This document shows, piece after piece, positions 1 to 10,200 of a DNA stretch of 64,000 nt. The notes beneath the pieces are model-generated. The model ran no database searches. It saw only the letters and a program-made list of their open reading frames with translations, and was not told the origin of the DNA. Each line of letters starts with the position of its first letter. The stretch's first letter is position 1. This DNA comes from Alphaproteobacteria bacterium (GTDB lineage Bacteria > Pseudomonadota > Alphaproteobacteria > Sphingomonadales > Sphingomonadaceae), in the NCBI GenBank assembly GCA_003241875.1, contig QBLU01000009.1, positions 1 to 64,000 on the forward strand, given 5' to 3'. A program made the position numbers and the translations under genes.

Positions 1-381
1 ATCATGGCCGGTTTGGAAATCCCCGCGCTGAGTCAGAAACCAAGGGACTAGGTATGAGCGAAGGTCAACTCCGTCGCAATCGCAACGCCCCTACTGGTGC
101 AAAAGGGTGTGTCGTCGCCAACGCATTGCTGCTCGCGTCTCTCGCATCCGTTGCCGATCATGCCTGTGCCAACCACGATCAGGGCGACCGGCGTCACAGT
201 ACGCTCGCAGTCGGGCGCCGCAACTTGTCGGACGCTTGTCATCGCTCATCCGACGACACCGGTCGGCGACATGAATGTGCGCAAATGGGGAATATGCCGC
301 CGCCCGATGGCGTAACCTTGCCCGCAAGACTGGCGGATCCGGCGAGTGACATCGGATCAGTGCACGAACAGGGGGCGAGCG

Positions 382-1023
382 GTGATCAACCTTTCCTATG
401 CGTTCACCATCATGCTGATCACGTTGGGGCCGGTGAAGGTCATCCCGGTGTTCTACCTGCTCAGCCATGATGCCGAGCCAGCCTATCGGCGCGGTCTCGC
501 TGTCAGGGGCTTTGTCGTGTCGAGTGCGCTGGTCGCGTTCATCTTGCTTGCCGCCGGCACCACGCGCGAAAGCTGGGGCGTTTCGGTCGACGCCTTGATT
601 ATCGCCGGCGGGATCATCCTGTTCGCGACCGCTCTGAAGGCGATTCTGAACTTTGACATCATCGAATTCCCGGTCGCCGAGACCACCGAGCCGCCGACCA
701 TGCGCCCGCCCCTGTCCTGGCAAGGCAAGCCCGTGGCAACGCCGCTCGTCGTGCCCACGATCGTCACACCCGGCGCCATCGTCGCCCTGCTCTTCTACCT
801 TGGCCGCAGCGCCAACGATGCAGGATCTCGGGCGGCATTCTTCGTTATCGTCGCCGGCATCCTGGTGGCCAATCTCGTCGCGATGCTGGCGGCCCGCCCG
901 ATCATGCGGGTCGTCGGCCTGCCCTTGCTGCAGATACTGGGATGGGTGTTTGCGTCGCTGCAAGCCGGCCTTGCGGTCCAGGTAATCGTTACGGCATTGC
1001 AAAGTATGGCCATCATTCGCTGA
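382..1023 (+). CDS. MarC/NAAT-family integral membrane protein
   Basis: Multi-TM protein with MarC-like motifs (ITLGPVKVIPVFYLLSHD, IVTPGAIVALLFYLG); GTG start at 382 behind a purine-rich stretch, in frame with ORF 346..1023. Confidence 0.8.
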   Translation: MINLSYAFTIMLITLGPVKVIPVFYLLSHDAEPAYRRGLAVRGFVVSSALVAFILLAAGTTRESWGVSVDALIIAGGIILFATALKAILNFDIIEFPVAETTEPPTMRPPLSWQGKPVATPLVVPTIVTPGAIVALLFYLGRSANDAGSRAAFFVIVAGILVANLVAMLAARPIMRVVGLPLLQILGWVFASLQAGLAVQVIVTALQSMAIIR

Positions 1024-1093
1024 GGGGCTGGAGCGCCCGACCTGCTGCTTGTCACCGCCGAGCCTCGCCGTTGCAGCCGCTATCAACCCGAAT

Positions 1094-1798
1094 TCAGTAG
1101 TCCTCCCCCTCACGAACATATGTCGCCAGGGTTTCCGGCTTTTCGATCCGGATATGGTTGTAGCTGAGCGTCACCAGCCCGCGCGCTTGCAGGTCGCTCA
1201 AGATGCGGTTGGTATAGTTGCGTGACACGCAGGCCATTTCGGCAAGTTCGGTCTGGCTGATGCGAAAACCTTGCGCCGACGCCGACACGACCCCGTCGAG
1301 GACGGCTGTCACCCGCAAAAGCGTTGCAGCGAGGCGGCGCGGCGCGTCCCTGATCAACAGCTCCCGCACCGCTGTCGCGCTCATTCGACCGGCGTATTCG
1401 GTCATCTGCGCGATCATTTCCGCAAAGCCGACGTTCGCAGCCATCAAGGGCTTGAGCTCCTGCAATGGAACCAGGATGAGTTCGGTCTCTTCCATGGCGC
1501 GAAAGGTCATCGACCGGGGCCCCTTCGTCAGCAACGGTCCCTGTCCGAACCAGGTACCCTCGCGCATGATATGGCCCAGCGCCGGCCCGGTAATGCGTGT
1601 CATCCCGATCGTGCCGACACCGCCGCTGATGATGCCATAGATGCCGCCGGCATCGTCGCCCATGTGCACGATGTGATCGCCGGGATCGAAGGCAACGCGC
1701 CTGCCGCGTTCAAGTACCAACCGACGCGACACTTGCGACTGCCGAGACAGCCAGCCCCGGCGCGCGAAGACGAGATCAAGGGCGTCGCTATAGGCCAT
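1094..1798 (-). CDS. Crp/Fnr-family transcriptional regulator
   Basis: N-terminal cyclic-nucleotide-binding-like domain and C-terminal HTH (ISQTELAEMACVSRNYTNRILSDLQARGLV). Confidence 0.9.
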   Translation of the reverse strand: MAYSDALDLVFARRGWLSRQSQVSRRLVLERGRRVAFDPGDHIVHMGDDAGGIYGIISGGVGTIGMTRITGPALGHIMREGTWFGQGPLLTKGPRSMTFRAMEETELILVPLQELKPLMAANVGFAEMIAQMTEYAGRMSATAVRELLIRDAPRRLAATLLRVTAVLDGVVSASAQGFRISQTELAEMACVSRNYTNRILSDLQARGLVTLSYNHIRIEKPETLATYVREGEDY

Positions 1799-1984
1799 GT
1801 CCGTTTCGCGTCCAGCTTACGCCGGGCTGAACGGATCACCAAGACTTTGTTGAAAACTGAGCGAAGTCGAATGCCGCTGCTTGCTAGGCACGGCACTCAA
1901 AGTCGTTCCTCCGGCAACCCTGTGGTGCTGCACAACGGGTTGAGGGGCTTCCATGCCGAGTATCGGATCCCGAGGGGGGGTAAC

Positions 1985-2413
1985 ATGTTTGCAGAATTCA
2001 AGACGTTCATCGCACGGGGCAATGTCCTCGACCTCGCCGTGGCGGTCGTCATCGGAGCGGCGTTCGGGACGATCGTGACGTCGTTCACCGCCGATCTGCT
2101 GATGCCGGTACTCGGGCTGGTGACGGGAGGAACGGACTTCACCAGCAACTTCCTGGTGTTGGGGACCGTGCCGCCAGAGCTCGCCGGCTCGACAGACTAT
2201 GCGGCGCTGAAAAAGGCCGGTGTGGCAATGTTCGGCTACGGCGCCTTCGTGACCGCCGTCATCAACTTCCTCATCATTGCGTTTGCCATCTTTCTGGTCG
2301 TGAAGGCGGCAAACACCGCGATGAAGCCGGCAGAAGCGGCAGCGCCGGCACCGACACCAAGCGAAACATTGCTCGCCGAGATCCGAGACCAATTGAAGGC
2401 GCACAAGCTCTAG
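1985..2413 (+). CDS. mscL: Large-conductance mechanosensitive channel MscL
   Basis: MFAEFKTFIARGNVLDLAVAVVIGAAFGTIVTSFTADLLMPVLGL is the MscL signature; ATG at 1985. Confidence 0.95.
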   Translation: MFAEFKTFIARGNVLDLAVAVVIGAAFGTIVTSFTADLLMPVLGLVTGGTDFTSNFLVLGTVPPELAGSTDYAALKKAGVAMFGYGAFVTAVINFLIIAFAIFLVVKAANTAMKPAEAAAPAPTPSETLLAEIRDQLKAHKL

Positions 2414-2467
2414 CCGGGCGGCCCCGGGCCACAGCGGCGCATTGTCACTGGAAAAGGACATGTTGTC

Positions 2468-3589
2468 TTGCGCGGATCGAAGTTGAGGGCATCGCGCAGC
2501 GCCAATGCGCTGTTGGCGACCATGGCGAGTCTCGGGCTTGTCACCGCCGAGGTCGTTGACGCCGAACCGGTGTCCAACCGGATGGCGCCCGCCTCGTCCG
2601 GCAACTCCGCGGCAAAGCCAGCCCCTCCTGTTGCGACCGCACGTCCACAACCACGGCCGACGCTGAGCCCGGCCGCCATGCCGAAGCCGACCCCAAAGCC
2701 AAATCCGGCGCCCACGCCCAGGCCGGCCCCCCAACCCAAACCGGCGCCGCGGCCCAAACCTGAGCTTCGGCCTAGCCCGCCCTTGATTGACCGGCCTGTA
2801 TCGCGTCCTGGCCCTGTCCCGCAGCAGCGCCCCCCGGTCGACAAGCCGACGGCAATTGCGCGGCCGCCCTATCAGCCGCCGCGGGATCCGTTGGGACCCA
2901 AGCCACCGCAGCGTCGTCCGGCCATTTACCCGCCGATCTACGGAAACCGCCCGCCGCCGCCATGGTATGCCAGCAATCCGCGCGATTATTGGAGCAGCAA
3001 CGGCTTTGCCGGCCATCGCGATTGCAGCACGAACTCGTCGCGGCTCAAACGGTGCTCGGTCAACACGATCAATCGCGTTGTCCTGGCGCGCCGGTCGAGC
3101 AACAGCCCTTGTGTTTTCAGGCGCACCTGGGGGTACGACAGCCGGTCGATATGGGTCAGTCAGGGCTGTCGCGGCAGGTTTGCCTATGGTTACGGTTCGC
3201 AGTCGCTCCAATATGACAACAATGGCTGGAATACGGGCGCGGCGATCGCCGGGATCGCGATCTCCGTCGGACTGATTGCCATCCTTGCCAGCAGCAACAA
3301 CCGGCCCGAGCAGCTGATCGAGCAGTCGGCGACGCTGATCGCCGATACCGGCAGCCTGCCGCCCGACGCCCGCCGAGCGGCGGACATGTGCCTGGTCGAG
3401 GCGGCGCGGCAGGTCGGCGCAACCGGCGGGACGGAAGTCAGGCTCGATGCGATCCTTGGTTATCAGCCACAGAATAGCGGATATCTGCTCGGCGCGCAGA
3501 CTTCGGTCCGATATCCCGGAAATATCAAGAGCGTCGTGATCGACTGCGAAACCAGCAATGATCGCGTATCCTTCCTCGAGTTTCGCTGA
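2468..3589 (+). CDS. Proline-rich probable secreted hypothetical protein
   Basis: Hydrophobic N-terminus, long PKPxPxP tract, one TM-like segment (GAAIAGIAISVGLIAILA), high-GC codon usage; exact start uncertain (TTG at 2468). Confidence 0.6.
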   Translation: MRGSKLRASRSANALLATMASLGLVTAEVVDAEPVSNRMAPASSGNSAAKPAPPVATARPQPRPTLSPAAMPKPTPKPNPAPTPRPAPQPKPAPRPKPELRPSPPLIDRPVSRPGPVPQQRPPVDKPTAIARPPYQPPRDPLGPKPPQRRPAIYPPIYGNRPPPPWYASNPRDYWSSNGFAGHRDCSTNSSRLKRCSVNTINRVVLARRSSNSPCVFRRTWGYDSRSIWVSQGCRGRFAYGYGSQSLQYDNNGWNTGAAIAGIAISVGLIAILASSNNRPEQLIEQSATLIADTGSLPPDARRAADMCLVEAARQVGATGGTEVRLDAILGYQPQNSGYLLGAQTSVRYPGNIKSVVIDCETSNDRVSFLEFR

Positions 3590-3660
3590 CAACGGATCCG
3601 TCGATTTGCGAGGCGGGCGCCAAAGTCTGGTTCGCCGCCAATCGGGAGTGAAACCACATG
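3545..3660. repeat. Degenerate direct repeat, copy 1
   Basis: Gap-free hand alignment to 5278-5393 (constant offset 1733 bp), 91/116 identical. Confidence 0.85.
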
Positions 3661-3786
3661 AAAATCCGCGTCTTTAAATCCTACGACGACATCTTCGACC
3701 ATTGCTGCTTCGCCTGGAAGCGTCTCACCGATCAGCCATCGCGCATCATGTCGGCCGGCCTGTCAACATGGGCGCTTCAGTTCTGA
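3658..3786 (+). pseudogene. C-terminal remnant of an IS630-like transposase
   Basis: Translation MKIRVFKSYDDIFDHCCFAWKRLTDQPSRIMSAGLSTWALQF resembles IS630-family C-termini (NR[VI]FKSYDxIxxxCCxAWNxLxxxPxRIxSIxxRxWA); no upstream transposase reading frame. Confidence 0.65.
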
Positions 3787-3869
3787 TCAGTGATTCTTGG
3801 TAGGTTGCCAACAGACCAATACGAAACGTCGGCAGAGGATAACATGTTACAAAATTCTGGAGCGCTCAC

Positions 3870-5261
3870 GTGATAGACTCAAGTTTCCGCCGGAGCCTTT
3901 TGCGCTTTGTCATTGCTTTTAGCGTCACGTCGTCAAGCGCGCTTGCTCAGTCGCAGGCAGTGGCGCACCGAAAAGAAGTTCCCGCTGCTTTGGTCAAGAA
4001 GGCCAGTGCGATGGTGGACGCCGATACAAAGCGCCTGGTTGGAATTTTCAAGGACATCCACCAAAATCCTGAACTTGGCTTTATGGAAACCCGCACTTCA
4101 GCCATTATCGCCAAAGAACTGAGTGCACTGGGTTACGATGTAAAAACAGGCATCGGAAAAACAGGTGTCGTGGGTATCTTGCGCAATGGTCCAGGGCCCA
4201 CTCTGATGTTTCGCGCCGATATGGACGCAAACGCCACAGCCGAAGCGACTGACTTGCCCTATGCCAGCAAGGTTCGGGTAAAGCTGGCATCCGGCGTCGA
4301 AGTGCCAGTTGCCCACCTCTGCGGACATGATGCCCACGTCACCTGGATGCTGGGTCTGGCCACGAATATGGTTCGGCTTCAGCCGGAATGGTCAGGAACG
4401 CTGGTACTGGTCGCGCAACCTGCGGAAGAATTAATCGAGGGCGCAAAGGCCATGGTGCGTGACGGGCTATACACCAAATATGATGTGCCAAAGCCTGACT
4501 ATCTACTGGGTTTGCACACGGCCCCCTTTCCCACCGGCATGGTCGCGTTTCGGTCGGGCGACACTCAGGCCGGCACGGACCAACTGGACGTGACATTTCA
4601 CGGCATCGGCGGACATGCATCTTCGCCACATGTTACCAAAGACCCCGTTCTCATGGCGGCATCGGCCGTCACCCAATACCAGTTCATCATCAGCAGGGCC
4701 ATAGATCCACAGCATGCTGCGGTTCTCACTGTTGGTTCAATTCAAGCAGGAACTGAGAACAACACCATTCCTGACGCTGCCCTGCTCAAACTCAATCTGC
4801 GCTGGTTTCAGGAGGACGACCGAAAGCTGATGCTTGAGGGTATCGACCGCATAAACCAATCGATTGGTTCTGCCTACGGTCTGCCAGAAGCCCTGATGCC
4901 CACAACCAAGCTTAAGGGCGGGTCAGTTGTGTTATCGAACGACCCACAAATGGCAGCTGATGTTCAGCCCGTATTGCGGTCGTTGCTCGGGCCCCAGGCG
5001 GTCATTCCGGAACTGCCAAAAGTTATGGGATCAGAAGATTTCCAACACCTCGTCATCGACAACGCGAAACATCAATATCTTTATATGGTCGTCGGAACCG
5101 CCAAACCAGAAGACATGAAAAAGGCCGCGGCAGAAGGCAAATCGGTACCGTACTCAAATCATAACCCTAATTATCAGGTGGATCTCGACGCAATTCCCGT
5201 CGGCGCCAAGGTCGCTACTTTAGCGTCGCTGCAGTTCTTGGCTCAAGGCAAATCGAATTAG
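3870..5261 (+). CDS. M20-family amidohydrolase/peptidase with signal peptide
   Basis: M20 motifs (HQNPELGFMETRTS, FRADMDANATAEATDLPYAS, HLCGHDAHVTWMLGLA, GIGGHASSPH, MGSEDFQHL); N-terminal signal-like segment. Confidence 0.9.
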   Translation: MIDSSFRRSLLRFVIAFSVTSSSALAQSQAVAHRKEVPAALVKKASAMVDADTKRLVGIFKDIHQNPELGFMETRTSAIIAKELSALGYDVKTGIGKTGVVGILRNGPGPTLMFRADMDANATAEATDLPYASKVRVKLASGVEVPVAHLCGHDAHVTWMLGLATNMVRLQPEWSGTLVLVAQPAEELIEGAKAMVRDGLYTKYDVPKPDYLLGLHTAPFPTGMVAFRSGDTQAGTDQLDVTFHGIGGHASSPHVTKDPVLMAASAVTQYQFIISRAIDPQHAAVLTVGSIQAGTENNTIPDAALLKLNLRWFQEDDRKLMLEGIDRINQSIGSAYGLPEALMPTTKLKGGSVVLSNDPQMAADVQPVLRSLLGPQAVIPELPKVMGSEDFQHLVIDNAKHQYLYMVVGTAKPEDMKKAAAEGKSVPYSNHNPNYQVDLDAIPVGAKVATLASLQFLAQGKSN

Positions 5262-5277
5262 CCACCTTATTCACCGA

Positions 5278-5393
5278 TGTGAAATCAGCAACGATCGCAC
5301 ATACTTACTTGAGTTTGGCTGGCAGCTGACCGGTCGATTTGCAAGGCGGGTGCCACATGACGGTTCCCCGCCAATTGGGAGTGAAACTATATG
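5278..5393. repeat. Degenerate direct repeat, copy 2
   Basis: See copy 1 at 3545-3660; ends at the ATG of the downstream amidohydrolase. Confidence 0.85.
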
Positions 5394-7094
5394 ATAATCC
5401 GTGTCGCAGCATCTGCGCTGCTGCTTGGCAGCACGCCGGTGCTGGCTGCCGATGCCGATGCCATCTGGTTCGGTGGCCCTGTCCTCACCGTCAACGACAA
5501 GACACCCCGGGCCGAGGCTGTCGCGGTCAAGGACGGCAAGATCGTCGCCGTGGGCAGCCGGAAGGCCGTGCTTGCCGCCCAGAAGGGCCGGGCGACACGC
5601 CTCATCGACCTCAAGGGCCACACGCTGATCCCGGGCTTCGTCGACGGACATAGCCATTTTGTCGGCGTCGGACTGCAGGCAGTATCGGCAAACTTGATGC
5701 CGCTTCCGGACGGCCCGGTCCGGTCGATCGCCGATATCCAGCGTATCATGCGAAACTTCATCGCCGCGTCGCCCGAGGTCAAGGCTTGGGGCATTGCGAT
5801 CGGTTTCAACTATGACGACTCGCAGCTCGCCGAACAGCGCGCGCCGACGCGGCAGGAACTCGACTCCGTCTCGACCACGATCCCGATCATGCTCCTGCAC
5901 CAATCGGGGCATCTCGGCGCCTATAACAGCAAAGCCATTGGAATAGGCGGCATCACACCGGCAACGCCCAATCCGTCCGGTGGGATCATCCAGCGCGAAG
6001 CCGATGGCAGGACCCCCAACGGCGTGTTCGAGGAAAACGGGCACTTCCTGCTCGCCGCCAAGGTGCTGCCCAAGTTCACCCCCGAGCAACTGGCTGCCCA
6101 GGTCGTGGCCGCTCAGAATATCTACCTGGCCAACGGCATCACCACCGCGCAGGATGGCAAGACCGACGCTGCGTCCACCGAGGTGCTGATCCGGGCCGCA
6201 AGCGACCATGTGCTGAAGCTCGACGTCGTGTCTTATGTCGATCTGGTGGTGATGAAGGACAGCCCGGTGCTGCGCGGGCCGTACATGTCGCGCGATTATA
6301 CCGACCATTTCCGTATCGGCGGCGTCAAGCTGACCTTCGATGGCTCGCCGCAGGGCAAGACCGCATGGTTCACCAAGCCCTATCTGCAGGTGCCCGACGG
6401 ACAGGCGGCCGACTATGCCGGCTATCCGGCGTTCCCGGGCCCTGGTGAGGCACAGGGCTGGGTCGATATGGCCTACAGGAACAGCTGGCAGTTGCTCATC
6501 CACGCCAATGGCGACGCCGCCATCGACCAGATGATCGCCACCGTCGGTGTCGCCGAGCGCGCCTATCCGGGCGAGGAGCGGCGCACGGTGTTGATCCACG
6601 GACAGTATCTGCGCGCCGACCAGATTCCGCAGGTGAAGGCGGAGCGGATTTTCCCGGCCCTGTTCCCGATGCACACTTTCTATTGGGGTGACTGGCACCG
6701 CCAGTCGGTGGCGGGGCCGGAACGTGCGGCGTTCATTTCACCGACCGGCGCGCTGCTCAAGGCAGGCATGAAATTCAGCATCCATTCGGATGCACCGGTG
6801 ACCTTTCCCAACTCGATGCGGGTCTTCGATTCCGCCGTCAATCGCACGACGCGCACCGGCCATGTGCTCGGCCCCGACCAACGCATTTCACCCGCCATGG
6901 CATTGAAGGCGATGACATTGTGGCCGGCCTGGCAGCACTTCGAGGGTCAGTCGAAGGGCAGCCTCGAAGTCGGCAAGCGCGCCGACATGGTCGTGCTGTC
7001 GGCCAATCCGCTGCAGGTGTCGCAGGGAACGATCAAGGACATCAAGGTGCTGGAGACGATCAAGGACGGCATCAGCGCCTACACCGCGCCCTGA
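5391..7094 (+). CDS. Amidohydrolase family protein (YtcJ-like) with signal peptide
   Basis: LKGHTLIPGFVDGHSHFVGVG, HANGDAAIDQM, SDAPVTFPNSMRVFDSAVNR, LEVGKRADMVVLSANPLQV. Confidence 0.9.
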   Translation: MIIRVAASALLLGSTPVLAADADAIWFGGPVLTVNDKTPRAEAVAVKDGKIVAVGSRKAVLAAQKGRATRLIDLKGHTLIPGFVDGHSHFVGVGLQAVSANLMPLPDGPVRSIADIQRIMRNFIAASPEVKAWGIAIGFNYDDSQLAEQRAPTRQELDSVSTTIPIMLLHQSGHLGAYNSKAIGIGGITPATPNPSGGIIQREADGRTPNGVFEENGHFLLAAKVLPKFTPEQLAAQVVAAQNIYLANGITTAQDGKTDAASTEVLIRAASDHVLKLDVVSYVDLVVMKDSPVLRGPYMSRDYTDHFRIGGVKLTFDGSPQGKTAWFTKPYLQVPDGQAADYAGYPAFPGPGEAQGWVDMAYRNSWQLLIHANGDAAIDQMIATVGVAERAYPGEERRTVLIHGQYLRADQIPQVKAERIFPALFPMHTFYWGDWHRQSVAGPERAAFISPTGALLKAGMKFSIHSDAPVTFPNSMRVFDSAVNRTTRTGHVLGPDQRISPAMALKAMTLWPAWQHFEGQSKGSLEVGKRADMVVLSANPLQVSQGTIKDIKVLETIKDGISAYTAP

Positions 7095-7210
7095 TCGTCG
7101 GGGTCCGAACACTGCCATGGCAAGCAATCCGACAAAGGGAGTGCACGGTATTCGCGCCAGCATGGAACTGCAGAACCGCCTGCATCACGAATGATCCCGA
7201 CGCCGCGACG

Positions 7211-10200
7211 TCACGCGATGGGCAATGACTCCACACCCAGCCCCTGCGAGCGCGGATAGGTAAGATCGACGCCGAGGATATCCTCCCAATAGGTGTTCCT
7301 GGTGAGGCCATAGGCGTCGAGGATGTGCAGGGTCTGGCTGCCGTCGGCAGACGAAAGGGTCACGACAAGATCCAGCGCCCGAGCCGTGTTGCCGACGTCG
7401 AAGCCGTTGACAACGGCGGGGGTGCTGACCGACTCAAAGCGGACGTCGGTGACGAAGACCCCCGGTCCAAATCGAAGGCTATCGTTGGTCACGGAATAGT
7501 CGGTGATGATATCGACGGCACCGTTGTCGATGGTGTCGAACGCAAAGATATCGCCGTCGAGGCCGCCCTGCAGCACGTCGTTGCCAGCACCCCCGATAAG
7601 GACGTCCAGGCCACGGCCGCCGAACAGGAGGTCGTTACCCGCACCGCCATCGAGGATGTTGTTGGCAGCGTCGCCGCCAAGGACGTCATCGAAGCGCGAG
7701 CCCAACAGATTTTCGAAACTCGTCAGCCGATCGACGCCGGCGCCGACGGTGTCCTGCCTGCCCGTCCTGGTCAGCGCAACGTTGACGCCGCTCGTGGCGC
7801 TGGCATAGCTTGCCGTGTCGCTGCCGTCACCGCCGACCAGCGTATCATCGCCGGCGCCACCATCGATGACGTCGTCGCCGCCGTTCCCCCGGATGACGTC
7901 ATTGCCCCCGCGGCCATTCCAGCGCTCGCCATCGGCGCCGCCGTTGATGACATCGTTGCCTTCGCTCTGCGTCTGGATGGAATAGAGCGTAACGGTGTTG
8001 CTGATCTCCTGCGCGCTCAGCAGCAGCGCCTGGCCCGTCGGGCTGTTGGCGGCCGAGACAAAGGCACTGGTTTCCGGGCCAAGGTCGGCACCCGTCTGTG
8101 GCTTGTAGGTCACGAACGTCGCGTTCGCCGGATCGGTGACATCATAGACCATATAGCCGCCGACGCGTTCCAGACCGACAAAGGCATAGGTACGGCCATT
8201 GACGACGCCGATCGATACGCCTTCGGGCTCGGGACCCTTGTCGTCCGACCGCGTGTCGAACGATCCGGCGGCGGTGCTCTGGTTGCTGTTGAAGATCGCC
8301 GGATAATTGGCGGCGATGATCGCTTCGAACTCGCCGCCGGTTTCGCGCACCTTGGTGATGCTGCCGTCGGCTTCCTGCCTGAAGATCGAGATGCCGCGGC
8401 CGCCGAGCGTGTGGATGACATCGAAATCGCCGTCACCATCGGTATCGCCGACCGTGGTCAGCACATTCAGCCGGCCGAGATCGGCGTTGGCCTTCAGCGC
8501 CGCGGCATTGGGGAAAAGCACCGGATCGAGGACATAGCTTGCCGAACCCAGCCGCACCGAATCCGCGACGTTGACGCGGGCATCGCCTTCGTTGGCGGTG
8601 ACGAAGTAGGTGGCACCGCCGACAGTGAAGCTGGCGATGGCATCGGGCTGGACAAGGCTGCGGATGTCGACATTGCGCAGCGCAATGGCACCATCCTGGT
8701 CGCTGGTGTCGAGCGCATTCCCGATCAGATTGCGGTCGATGGTGCCCAGCGGCTGGATAGACAACGGCCGGTCGGCTGTCGGGTCGGTCAGGTCGATCAC
8801 GGCGACGCCGTTAACCTCCTGCAAGGTCACATAGGCGCGGGTCCCGTCGGCCGAAATGGTGATGTATTCGGGTTCGATGTCACCAGCTGCCGATTGGCCC
8901 GGTGCAATGGCCAGGCCGCGATCGCGCAAGGCGGCTTCGGCACCATTGAGCGAGGCGAAGCTGATGGTGTTGGTAACGCTCGCCGCGGCGGCGCCGCCCG
9001 ACAGGTCGATGATGCTGATCGTGCCATCGGCCGACAGCGCCTCGCCTTCATTGGCCACCAGCAATTTGCTGCCGTCGGGGGTGAACGTCACATCATCGGG
9101 CAGGATGCCGACCTCGATCGTCTTGATCAGGCTGTTGTCGGAAGCGCGAAACAGCGCAACGAAACCGGCCAGTGCCGGGTTGATGTTCTCGTAACCCACG
9201 GCGATGATGCCATTCTTGACATCGACGCTGTTGACACCGCCGGGCAGGTACGACGGCAGGCCCGACAGCAGGATCGGGCTTTGGTTGACCAGCGTCCCTG
9301 TCGCCGTGACCGAATGGACGTTGATTGCGTTGCCGTTGATGTTGGTCGCATAGACGCGGCCCGCCTCATAGGCGATGCTTTCCGCCCCGGCGACCGTGCC
9401 GGTGATCGAGCCGAGGCGCACGAGAACGATATCCTCGCTGGCCACCGGCGTCGCGGCGCTGCCGGCGAGCGAAGCCGCGGCGCTGTAGACATCGATGCCA
9501 CCGATCGCCAGCGGGAAGTCGTCGTTGACGATAGTGGCTGTCGCCGTTGCACTGCCGGCGACCGTAACCGTTGTCCCGAGCGTGTTGGTGCCGCTGGTCA
9601 ACGTCAGGCTGAAGCTCTCGTCGGCTTCGATGGCTGTATCACCGCTGATCGTCACGGTCACGATGCCGGTGCTCGCACCATCGGCGATACTACCGGTGAA
9701 GGCGGTCGGCAGGATGCCGCCGAAATCTGCCGCGTCGGTGGCGCCGGCGGCGATGGTGCCCGCAAAATCCACCTGTCCGGTCGTGGCGCCGGTGCGCTCG
9801 ACGGTAAATGTGATGCTGCGCGTACCGGCGTTGCCTTCCACCAGCGACCGCACAATCGAGCCTGTGGCAAAGCCGATGGTCTGCCCAGCCGCCGCCAGCG
9901 TGAAGGCGGTCGTGTCGAAGGGCACGTCGGGGCCGATGCCATCGGCCGACTGGTCGCCGCCGGCATCCTGGAAATTCCAGTTCGCCGCGGTGTTGATATC
10001 GTCGGCATAGCCGGCAAAGCTCGCCTCATTGCTACGCGAGCCGATGAAGCTGGCGATGTCGGGGCCGCCGGCCGACAGCGTGCCGAGATTGATGGCATTG
10101 ACGCCCTCGATCAGCCCGGTGCCGTCGAGCGTCACGCCCGCCGGGGTAAATCCGCCGTTGGTGACCGCCGACAGGAACACGCCAGGCGCGGTCGCCGATG

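Noticed and set aside
52-381. Small overlapping ORFs before marC (and a possible CDS end at 1-51)
   Set aside because: No domain signal or consistent coding frame; the 51-nt tail is too short to identify.
2686-2790. Pro-rich degenerate tandem coding repeat (PKPxPxP), considered as CRISPR or microsatellite
   Set aside because: Irregular, in-frame, no spacers; ordinary low-complexity linker. No CRISPR-like array was seen in the window.
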